This document shows, in pieces, positions 1-6,893 of a stretch of 64,000 nucleotides of DNA. The stretch's first letter is position 1; the number at the start of each line of letters is the position of its first letter. Source of the stretch: Cohnella caldifontis (GTDB lineage Bacteria > Bacillota > Bacilli > Paenibacillales > Paenibacillaceae); NCBI RefSeq assembly GCF_029360585.1, contig NZ_JAQZSJ010000006.1, forward strand, positions 181,479 through 245,478, read 5' to 3'. Position numbers and translations under genes: made by a program. A model generated the notes under the pieces. That model was given only the letters and a program-made list of their open reading frames with translations. It was not told where the DNA came from and searched no databases.

Positions 1-875
1 CTCATGACTTTGATGAAGAACCTGCCCAGCAGCGTGCTCACGATCAGCATGGTTAAGCCAAGCGCCGCCGCGCCGCCGATATCCTGGAAGCGGAACGCCA
101 CCTGCATCAAATAGTAGCCGATGATTTTCGTCGCGTCGGCCGGTCCGCCTTCCGTCGCGATCGTGATCGTGTCCACGTACCGCAAAATATCCATGGAGCG
201 GACGAGCAGCGCCACGACGATCATTCGGCGCACCATCGGCAACAGAATATACCGGACCTTCTGCCAGCCGTTGGCCCCGTCGACCTCCGCCGCCTCAAGC
301 GGCTCTTCCGGCACGGTCTGCAAGCCGGCCAACACGATGATCGTGATGAGCGGGGTCCATTCCCAGACGTCCATCAAGATGACGGCCGGCATGGCGTATG
401 CGGTATCGCCCAGGATCTGGACGTTCATTCCGAGCTTTTGTAAAAACCAGTTATACAGGCCGTACGTGGGATCCAGCAAAAAACGCCATAGCAGCCCCGT
501 CACGATGGGAGCCACGAACAGCGGCAGCATGAGCAGCGTCGAAAACAGGTTGCGGAATTTGGGGATGTGGTACAGCAGGAGCGCGACCGCGATGCCGAGC
601 GCCAGCTGCGCGATCAGTCCTCCTCCCGCGTAGACCGCGGTCCGGCCCCACGATTCCCAAAACGTATCGGCAGTCAACACGCCTTTCCAATTGTCGAAGC
701 CCGCGAAACGGGGCTTATCCATATCCAGCGCGTAATCCATGAAACTGGCATAGATCATGAAGAAAAAAGGGAACAAACTGACGGCCGCCAGTACGATCAT
801 GGACGGAAGCAGCATCCAAAACTCCGTGCGGCTCCGTCTTCTCTTTCGGGGGGATTCCCCGGCTGCTAGTGCCAC
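1..875 (-). CDS. Sugar ABC transporter permease, MalF/UgpA type (partial, C-terminus beyond window)
   Basis: Reading the minus strand from a GTG at 873-875 gives about 291 residues of a binding-protein-dependent permease that runs off the left window edge. The start is set by a strong AAAGGAGG a few bases upstream. A first membrane segment lies at about residues 20-40, followed by the usual MalF-type segments. The cytoplasmic EAA loop that docks on the ATPase is visible (EAAEVDGANGW followed by ILLP). It lies 94 bases downstream of the lipoprotein gene ending at 970 on the same strand, so the two form one uptake operon. No ATPase gene is visible, as is usual for Paenibacillaceae sugar operons that share a common MsmX-type ATPase. 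The substrate cannot be read from the sequence. Confidence 0.9.
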   Translation of the reverse strand, partial: MALAAGESPRKRRRSRTEFWMLLPSMIVLAAVSLFPFFFMIYASFMDYALDMDKPRFAGFDNWKGVLTADTFWESWGRTAVYAGGGLIAQLALGIAVALLLYHIPKFRNLFSTLLMLPLFVAPIVTGLLWRFLLDPTYGLYNWFLQKLGMNVQILGDTAYAMPAVILMDVWEWTPLITIIVLAGLQTVPEEPLEAAEVDGANGWQKVRYILLPMVRRMIVVALLVRSMDILRYVDTITIATEGGPADATKIIGYYLMQVAFRFQDIGGAAALGLTMLIVSTLLGRFFIKVM

Positions 876-922
876 CTGCGCGACCTCCTTTCCGTTATGC
901 GCGGCAACTTGAAGCGGGAACG

Positions 923-963
923 GGATCAAGCGGGCCGCCGAATGCGGCAAACCCGCTTGATCC
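923..963 (-). other. Intercistronic stem-loop between binding protein and permease
   Basis: A perfect 12-bp inverted repeat (923-934 against 952-963) encloses a smaller CCGC/GCGG stem. It begins 7 bases after the binding-protein stop codon. There is no T-run after it on the minus strand, so it is more likely an mRNA-stabilising or partial-attenuation hairpin, which would give more binding protein than permease, than a full terminator. Confidence 0.6.
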
Positions 964-969
964 GATCCG

Positions 970-2538
970 TCAGTTTCTGGTCAGCTTATCGCTTTGTTTG
1001 GCGATTTCCTTCATGGTGTCCGCCGGAGACTGCCGGCCCGCGAGCATTTTGGAAAGCTCGGTGTACACGATCGTATCGATCTGCGGCCACATCGGGATTT
1101 TCGGCCGCATGTAGACGTTGCCTTCTTTCCAGGCTTCCTGGGCGGCCGTCAGCGAGGAGGCGAGCGGGAGCTTCTTCGCTTCTTCCGACGTCGGGTCGCT
1201 CATCGCTTTTTTCAGCAGCGGCATTTCGTAGACCGAATAACGGGTCGGCGTAAAGCCGACGTCCAGGATCTTATACTGCGTTTGCGGAGAAGTCGCCCAA
1301 ATCAGGAACAGCCACGCCGCCTTCTGGTCCTTCTCGGGAACGTACTTGTTGATGCCGACGCCCGTGCCTCCGTACATGTTGGCGCGGCCCTTCGGACCTT
1401 TGGGCAGGATGGTCCAACCGACCTTGCCGACGACTTTGGAAGATTCCGGGTTTTCGAACGTGCCCGAAAATTCGTGCCATTCCGGAGCCATCGCGATCTC
1501 TCCGGCCGCGAACGCTTCGGCGAGTCCCGACCAATCCCAGGAGGTGCTTCCGGGCGCGGCTTCTTTCAGCAGCTTATTGTAGAATTCGGCCGCCGCGATC
1601 GCCTCGGGGGAATTCAGCAGCGATTTGCCCGGATTTTCCGTTCCGATATCCCCGATGTTCTGCGCTTGGAAGTATTGGCCGCCGAACGAGGCCAGCACGT
1701 TGCTGAAATCGTTCATCAAGGAGTCGTGCTGCTTGGCTTGATGGCCCGTTCCGTATTTGACTTCCGTGATGACGCCTTCCTTCACCTTCTGGTTGATCCA
1801 GGCCGCGACTTCGTAGTACTGGTCCCAGGTCATGTCGGGACCCGGCGTCCAGTCGTAACCTTTCTCTTTCATGAATTGGTCTTTGTATTTCTCGAAGACG
1901 TCCTTCCGGTAAGCGAGCACCATCGTCGGGTTGTCGTACGGGAGGGCGTACAGCTTGTCTTTGTTGCCCATATAGCCGTCCGCCGTCAACTGCGACTGGA
2001 TGAAGTCCTCCAGCCCGCCGGGAATGTGCGGCAGGGACGGATCGTTGTTCAGCGTGTTCAGGTCAAGGAAATGTTTGGCCTGCTTCGCGAGGATCTGGTA
2101 CGGATCCGCGTAGATAATATGGTAGTTGTCGTTGCGGGCGTTGAAATCCAGCCCCGCTTTCTCGATCACGACGTCCAGGTTGACTTGCTCGATGTTGACT
2201 TTGATGCCCGTCGCTTTCTCGAAAGTCTCGATATTGGCCGCCAAACCGGAAGAAGGCGGCGTATTCTCGGTAATGACGTTCAACGTGGTGCCCGCGAATT
2301 GTTTCCAATCGAATCCCGCGGGAGCTTCGATCTTCGGCAAGCCCTCCACCCAGCCTCCGAACGGATCGGAGTCGGACGATGCGGCTGCGGACGACGGAGC
2401 GCTCGGATTGGTCGCGCTTTCAGAAGCGCTTGCGCTCGGGCTCGAACTTTCGGACGATTCTTTGGAGGAGCAGGCGCCCAATACGAGCATGCTTGTCAAA
2501 ATCATGGCGAGTATGCCGGCTGTCCAGGACCTTTTCAA
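970..2538 (-). CDS. Extracellular sugar-binding lipoprotein of an ABC transporter
   Basis: A 522-residue family 1 extracellular solute-binding protein. The N-terminus is a lipoprotein signal with lipobox LGAC (Cys at about residue 23), followed by a Ser/Ala-rich linker to about residue 60, so the mature protein should be tethered to the outer face of the membrane. The start is a TTG at 2536-2538 preceded by AGGGGG; no better ATG lies upstream. The body has the two-lobe SBP pattern, with a C-terminal helix region around KIPMWPQIDTI. It precedes the permease gene starting at 875 and is separated from it by a strong hairpin. It is only distantly similar to the two binding proteins at 9714 and 22278, so this is a third, separate uptake system. 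Confidence 0.93.
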   Translation of the reverse strand: MKRSWTAGILAMILTSMLVLGACSSKESSESSSPSASASESATNPSAPSSAAASSDSDPFGGWVEGLPKIEAPAGFDWKQFAGTTLNVITENTPPSSGLAANIETFEKATGIKVNIEQVNLDVVIEKAGLDFNARNDNYHIIYADPYQILAKQAKHFLDLNTLNNDPSLPHIPGGLEDFIQSQLTADGYMGNKDKLYALPYDNPTMVLAYRKDVFEKYKDQFMKEKGYDWTPGPDMTWDQYYEVAAWINQKVKEGVITEVKYGTGHQAKQHDSLMNDFSNVLASFGGQYFQAQNIGDIGTENPGKSLLNSPEAIAAAEFYNKLLKEAAPGSTSWDWSGLAEAFAAGEIAMAPEWHEFSGTFENPESSKVVGKVGWTILPKGPKGRANMYGGTGVGINKYVPEKDQKAAWLFLIWATSPQTQYKILDVGFTPTRYSVYEMPLLKKAMSDPTSEEAKKLPLASSLTAAQEAWKEGNVYMRPKIPMWPQIDTIVYTELSKMLAGRQSPADTMKEIAKQSDKLTRN

Positions 2539-2718
2539 GTGAATCCCCCTAACTGTTCTTAAGTTGCGTATTCATCCATGCAGCGATAGAAGGATACCGG
2601 CCGGTAATCTTTCCTCAAGGTTATTATAAGAGCAGCCGGTCCGGACTTTCTATTCAAAGATCCGGGAAATCTGGCGCTCCGGCTTGCGACAAAAATGCGG
2701 GATCGCGCAAGAATAGCG

Positions 2719-2758
2719 AAAAGAAGCCGCGCCCCTCATGAACCGAGAGGCCGGCTTC
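2719..2758 (-). terminator. Rho-independent terminator for the cupin-like gene
   Basis: On the minus strand a roughly 14-bp stem (one bulged base; GAAGCCG pairing with CGGCTTC at the base) is followed directly by TTTT. It lies 28 bases downstream of the stop at 2786. Confidence 0.7.
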
Positions 2759-2785
2759 CGGCATTCGGACCGGTTTGCTTATGCG

Positions 2786-3238
2786 TCAGTCCACCATCGT
2801 GAAATCGTCGAAATGGAACGCCGGAGCCACGATGCAGCTTACGAACACCGGCTCGTCCCCCAGCGGCTCGGCCTTCTGCCAGACGTTCGCCGGGACGAGC
2901 GCTTGCGGGACTTGTCCCTTCTCCGCGTCCATGCCGAGCGTGATGACCGTTTCTTGACCGGGCCGATCTCCTTCGCCGCCGAGCGTCAGTTTCAGCGGAC
3001 CGCCGGAGTGCCAAAGCCACATTTCGTCGGACAGCACCTTGTGCCATTTCGAGATTTCGCCGGGGTGCAGCAGGAAGTAAACGGCGCTGGCCGCGGCGCG
3101 CGCGCCGGAATAGGGGGCGCCCAGCGCCTCGCGCGGGATGTCGAAGGACGCTTTCCACGTTTCGCGGAACCAGCCTCCTTCGACGTGCGGCTGAAGATCG
3201 AAAACTTTGACGAGCGGGGATAGCAGTTTGTTTTCCAT
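2786..3238 (-). CDS. DUF985 cupin-like protein
   Basis: A 150-residue protein of the DUF985 cupin family. The start ATG at 3236-3238 has AGGAGAG at good spacing; a longer open frame upstream has no ribosome binding site and low-complexity composition, so it is rejected. Visible family marks are the N-terminal HVEGGWFRETW, the SAVYFLL strand followed by the HPGEISKWHKV segment, and the C-terminal VAPAFHFDDF. Members are small beta-barrel cupins without an agreed reaction; some are described as sugar-epimerase-like. A good sigma-A promoter sits 33 bases upstream of the start and a terminator follows, so the gene is monocistronic. It is divergent from the gene at 3379. Confidence 0.85.
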   Translation of the reverse strand: MENKLLSPLVKVFDLQPHVEGGWFRETWKASFDIPREALGAPYSGARAAASAVYFLLHPGEISKWHKVLSDEMWLWHSGGPLKLTLGGEGDRPGQETVITLGMDAEKGQVPQALVPANVWQKAEPLGDEPVFVSCIVAPAFHFDDFTMVD

Positions 3239-3270
3239 GGTTTCTCTCCTATTGTCTGGTCTATGCGATA

Positions 3271-3299
3271 AGTATAGGAGTTCCCGTCTAGTCAGGCAA
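3271..3299 (-). promoter_or_regulatory. Sigma-A promoter for the DUF985 gene
   Basis: On the minus strand TTGCCT (3294-3299), a 17-base spacer and TATACT (3271-3276) form a near-consensus promoter just upstream of the ATG at 3238. Confidence 0.65.
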
Positions 3300-3378
3300 T
3301 GCCATGGGGAACAAACTTTTTTATCGGGATGGAAACTTTCGCCTGAATGCAACGGTCTAATCCATCGAGGTGAGCGGA

Positions 3379-4209
3379 ATGACGGACGAACATCGGAAAA
3401 TGAGACCGAATAATCGTTCCCGGACGTGGCGGATCGCGGCCTTGGCAGCGGTGACGGCGGCGGCGATCGCGGCGTGCGTGATCGCGTTGCAGCCTTCGGG
3501 GGGAGAACGTAAGGACGCGTTGAAGCGAGGCTCCTCTGCATCAGAGGAAAACGTCCGCCTGGCACCGGCACCCGAAGCCATGCCGACGTCGTCCCTTGAG
3601 GCCGATTCAACGCCGTCCCCGTCTCCTTCAGCGGAATCCGCGGACGCGCCCGTCTATGAGAGCCTTGCCGTCCGGGCCGTCGGTTTATCGGCCTTCGGAC
3701 GGTTGGAGCTTCGGCCGGAATCCGGCGTCGAGCGGATTTTGCCGCTTGGGGCGCCCAGCTGTATCGGATTGGAGACGGACTTGAGCGTGACCGGGGATTA
3801 CGGGGTTTACTTCGTTCCGGCGGCCGGCAAGGAGCAGCGGATGGACGTTTGGACCGGCTTGGAAATCATCTCGAAGGAAAACGCGGCGCTCGAGATGCGC
3901 AAATTCGATTTCCCGGACGCGGAGCTGTTTCTGCTCATTCCGCGTTACGCCGACTGCCACGGGTTGGAGTTTCGCGCTTACGGCGTGGAGAAGGACTCCG
4001 GGCAAGCTTCGGCCTACACATTCCGCTTCGGCGACCGCGACGTCGTGGAATGGACGACTTCGCCGGTCGTCGCCCCGGCGTCGGAAAAAGGCGAACTCGT
4101 GGTGGAAGGAGGGCGGGCGGCCGGCCAAGACGGGGCCGAGCGGTACCGCTTCAAGCCCGATCCGGATCGGCACCGGCTCGTCTTGGCGAGCCAAGAGCAT
4201 ATTCCTTGA
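3379..4209 (+). CDS. Membrane-anchored protein of unknown function
   Basis: A 276-residue protein that I do not recognise. The ATG at 3379 has GAGGTGA upstream; a GTG at 3370 overlaps that binding site and is less likely. A basic N-terminus (residues 1-18) precedes one hydrophobic segment at about residues 20-38, rich in Ala, which could be an uncleaved anchor. A Ser/Pro/Glu-rich linker follows to about residue 95, and then a mostly beta-rich domain of about 180 residues with no catalytic motif I can name. The predicted topology is a short cytoplasmic tail with an extracellular domain. It is divergent from the cupin gene and convergent with the aldo/keto reductase. Confidence 0.75.
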   Translation: MTDEHRKMRPNNRSRTWRIAALAAVTAAAIAACVIALQPSGGERKDALKRGSSASEENVRLAPAPEAMPTSSLEADSTPSPSPSAESADAPVYESLAVRAVGLSAFGRLELRPESGVERILPLGAPSCIGLETDLSVTGDYGVYFVPAAGKEQRMDVWTGLEIISKENAALEMRKFDFPDAELFLLIPRYADCHGLEFRAYGVEKDSGQASAYTFRFGDRDVVEWTTSPVVAPASEKGELVVEGGRAAGQDGAERYRFKPDPDRHRLVLASQEHIP

Positions 4210-4369
4210 CGCGACGCCTGGGACGGAACCGTCAAGGAGTAGTCGGTTCGCAATCTTACAATTTTGCTCTAGATAACCAAATCCACCTCTCCACCGCTGC
4301 AATAGCGCACCTCATGCACGATTTCGTTAAGCTTGACATCCGAAATCATGGCACGCCGAAACAACGGCC

Positions 4370-4401
4370 AAAAACCCGCAGCTCGCCGGAGCTGCGGGTT
4401 T
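4370..4401 (-). terminator. Terminator of the aldo/keto reductase gene
   Basis: A perfect 13-bp stem (AAACCCGCAGCTC and its complement, 4-base loop) is followed on the minus strand by a run of T. It lies about 30 bases past the stop at 4431. It can also fold on the plus strand. Confidence 0.8.
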
Positions 4402-4430
4402 GCGCGCTTGCAAGTATCGATGATGCCGGT

Positions 4431-5411
4431 TTACCAAGCGTAAGCTTTCGGAGCGTCTCCTCCGGGGCCGGGGAAAATTTCGTCGATCCGCTTCAGCGCG
4501 GCTTCGTCCAGCTTCAGCTCGACCGCTTTCAGGCTGCGTTCGAACTGCTCCAGCGTGCGGCAGCCGATGATCGGCGCCGTGACCGCCGGCTGGTGGAGCA
4601 GCCAGGCAAGCGCCACGATGTCTTCGGACTCTCCCAGCTCGGCGGACAGCTTCGCGAACGCTTCGAGCTGCGGCCGGTGCTTCTCGATGCGCTCCTGGTT
4701 GGCGACGCTGCGGCGGCCTTCGCTCGGCTTCAGCGCCGAACCGCCCAGCAGTCCCCCATCCAGCGGACTCCAGGGAATGACGCCGAGTCCGAGCGCCTGT
4801 GATGCCGGCAGCACTTCCAGTTCGGGCAGGCGGCACAGCAGGTTGTACTTATGCTGCTCCGAAATCAGCCCAAGATGCCCCCGGGCTTTGGCTTCTCCTT
4901 GAGCGACCGCGATGTCCCAGCCGGCGAAGTTGCTGGAGCCGACGTACCCGATCTTGCCCTGCTGCTGGGCGATTTCGAACGCGCTCCACAGTTCTTCCCA
5001 GGACACCGACCGGTCGATATGGTGCATTTGGTAGAGTTCTACATGATCGGTCTGCAAACGGCGCAGCGAACCTTCCAGGTGGCGGCGGATCTTGTAGGCC
5101 GACAGTCCCCGATCCCGATTCGGTCCGTCGAGTGGATCGCCCATGTCGCCGTAAACCTTGGTGGCGAGGATGGTTTTCTCCCGCCGCCCTCCGCCTTGGG
5201 CAAACCAACGGCCGACGATTTCCTCGGTCCGTCCGTGATTGTCCTTCCCGCCGTAAACGTTCGCCGTGTCGAAGAAGTTGATGCCCGCGTCCAACGCGGC
5301 GTCCATAATGCGGAACGACTCTTGCTCCTCCGTCACCACACCGAAGTTCATCGTGCCCAGGCACAGGCGGCTGACCTTCATGCCCGACCGTCCCAATTTC
5401 GCGTACTCCAT
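4431..5411 (-). CDS. Aldo/keto reductase
   Basis: A 326-residue NAD(P)H-dependent oxidoreductase of the aldo/keto reductase superfamily (YghZ/potassium-channel-beta-like group). The expected (beta/alpha)8 barrel length is present. The catalytic tetrad can be read directly: Asp48 and Tyr53 in FFDTANVYGG, Lys85 in ILATKVYG and a His at 130 in LYQMHH. The C-terminal cofactor region includes APIIGCRTLEQFE. It probably reduces carbonyl groups on small molecules; the substrate is unknown. The gene stands alone, with a strong terminator downstream and a repeat-filled intergenic region upstream. Confidence 0.93.
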   Translation of the reverse strand: MEYAKLGRSGMKVSRLCLGTMNFGVVTEEQESFRIMDAALDAGINFFDTANVYGGKDNHGRTEEIVGRWFAQGGGRREKTILATKVYGDMGDPLDGPNRDRGLSAYKIRRHLEGSLRRLQTDHVELYQMHHIDRSVSWEELWSAFEIAQQQGKIGYVGSSNFAGWDIAVAQGEAKARGHLGLISEQHKYNLLCRLPELEVLPASQALGLGVIPWSPLDGGLLGGSALKPSEGRRSVANQERIEKHRPQLEAFAKLSAELGESEDIVALAWLLHQPAVTAPIIGCRTLEQFERSLKAVELKLDEAALKRIDEIFPGPGGDAPKAYAW

Positions 5412-5833
5412 GCTTGATCCTCTCCCTTCCGGAATCTAGCACCATGGTACGCTTTTCCTTGGCCGATTTCAAATGCGCGCCGGCAGCGGTCCGATCGTAA
5501 AGCGGCACTCACCTATCAGACCGACCGACTGGTTCGAGCCGATGTACGGAAATATCGGACAACGACCGGAAATTTCCATAAAAAGAGGGCGGATGTACGA
5601 TAAAGTCGGACAACGGCGGCTCGTTTGTGAGATTTCGAGCGGGATGTACGATAAAGTCGGACAACGGCGGCTCGTTCGTGAGATTTCGAGCGGGATGTAC
5701 GATAAATTCGGACAACGGCGGTACGTTTGAAAGACTTCGATCGAGATGCACGATGAAATCGTTCAACGGAGAGCTCGGGAGGTTGCTTTTTTGCGAGGCA
5801 ATGCCATAAACCGACGGTCCAGCCGGGTTTCTC
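5412..5833. other. Intergenic region with tandem repeats, no supported gene
   Basis: These 422 bases separate two minus-strand genes. Most of the stretch is a 51-bp tandem repeat array. Because 51 is a multiple of three, the array is open in several frames on both strands and yields 17-residue repetitive peptides, but none has a convincing ribosome binding site, so I do not call a gene. Confidence 0.7.
5540..5790. repeat. 51-bp tandem repeat array, five units
   Basis: Units begin at about 5540, 5591, 5642, 5693 and 5744, exactly 51 bases apart. Each begins GATGTACGATAAAGTCGGAC, with changes, and continues with CAACGG and a GAGATTTCGAG-like segment. Units 2 and 3 are almost identical; the outer units are diverged, as expected for an array that grows by unequal crossing-over in the middle. 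There are no unique spacers, so this is not a CRISPR. Confidence 0.9.
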
Positions 5834-6823
5834 CTAATCTCGCATCGCGGCGATCCGTTCCGCCAAATTGCGCGCAGCCCATTCCAAATGTCCGCCCTCG
5901 AAGCCCCGGTACGCGCATTCGATCCGCAGGACAAGCGCGAGGTGCAGATCGTAAAGCTTGCGGCGTTCCGCGTTTTCCGGCGCGCGAGGGTCCAAGCCGT
6001 ACGCCTCCCAGAACGCTTCCGACTGGCTAAAACTGCTGAAGTGGTACTCCATCAGCGGATCGCCCCAAAGCGCCCTTTCGGCGTCGAATAACCCCGTCAA
6101 CGTTCCGTCCTCGCGGACCATGACGTTGCCGTCCCATAAGTCCCAATACACCAGCCGCGGTTCCGTGACCGCGTCCAGCAGGGGAAGCCGATCTTCCACC
6201 AAACGCCAGACCGTGTCATACGGCAGCTCCACGCCGGCTTCCCGACCGTCCTCGAACAGCCAGCGCACCATCATCCGGAACGCATCCTTCCATTTGGCGT
6301 GCCCGTGCTCGGGCAACGCGATATACCCGAACCATTCGCCGCGGATTTCGTTGATGCGCCGGTTGCAGCGCCCGATCGCCGAATCCGCTTCCGCGATCCG
6401 TTCGGGGGGAAGCCGTTCCTTCAGCCGATTGTAGGTTACGCCCTCGAGCTTCTCCATCACGATCAGGTCGCAATCCAGAACCTCGCGGGCGAACTCCTCA
6501 TGGTACAGCCGAGGAACGGGAACGTCCCCGAGCGCTCGGATCGCCTTCAGCGCTTCCGCTTCGGCTTTCATCAAGTTCCGTTCGTACCGCAGCGTACGGG
6601 CGCCATCCGGCGGGGAAACCTTCACCACGCATTCCTTGCCGTCCGACAAAGCGACCCGGTAGGCCGCGTTAAACCAGCCGTCGGTCAGCGCCTCCATGCG
6701 TTTCATGGAGATTCCCTGCCCGAACGCGCGGCGCACGACGGCTTTCATTTCCGTCTCGTTCAATGTCCGTTTCGTAAGGCTCTCGATCGCGGGTCCCCCC
6801 TGGGTATCGGAGTGTAAACGCAT
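5834..6823 (-). CDS. APH/choline-kinase-fold phosphotransferase
   Basis: A 329-residue member of the aminoglycoside phosphotransferase (APH) fold family, which transfers phosphate from ATP to small molecules. The ATG at 6821-6823 has AGGAG upstream. The N-lobe carries the nucleotide-binding Lys in the strand ECVVKVSPP and a helix rich in Glu. The catalytic loop reads YWDLWDGNVMV: the catalytic Asp and metal-binding Asn are kept, but the usual preceding HG is replaced by YW. The metal-binding Asp is in LFDAERALWGDP. It is not close to any known resistance enzyme and may act on a metabolite. It follows the 914-residue gene on the same strand by 70 bases and may be read with it. Confidence 0.85.
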   Translation of the reverse strand: MRLHSDTQGGPAIESLTKRTLNETEMKAVVRRAFGQGISMKRMEALTDGWFNAAYRVALSDGKECVVKVSPPDGARTLRYERNLMKAEAEALKAIRALGDVPVPRLYHEEFAREVLDCDLIVMEKLEGVTYNRLKERLPPERIAEADSAIGRCNRRINEIRGEWFGYIALPEHGHAKWKDAFRMMVRWLFEDGREAGVELPYDTVWRLVEDRLPLLDAVTEPRLVYWDLWDGNVMVREDGTLTGLFDAERALWGDPLMEYHFSSFSQSEAFWEAYGLDPRAPENAERRKLYDLHLALVLRIECAYRGFEGGHLEWAARNLAERIAAMRD

Positions 6824-6893
6824 ATCTCCTATTAAATGGAAACCATCTCCAATTTACCTTGAGAGGCGACCCGCTGCAAGAAGAAAAATCCGC

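Noticed and set aside
994..2562. 522-codon plus-strand frame opposite the first binding protein
   Set aside because: It is an exact antisense shadow of a clear lipoprotein with a lipobox; no start signal of its own.
5540..5790. CRISPR array
   Set aside because: The whole 51-bp unit is repeated without unique spacers, and no cas gene is in the window. The same applies to the array at 63685-63899.
5473..5934. Repetitive 17-residue-period peptides encoded by the 51-bp array on both strands
   Set aside because: No ribosome binding site; the minus-strand frame also overlaps the end of the APH-like gene. The open frames follow from a repeat length divisible by three.
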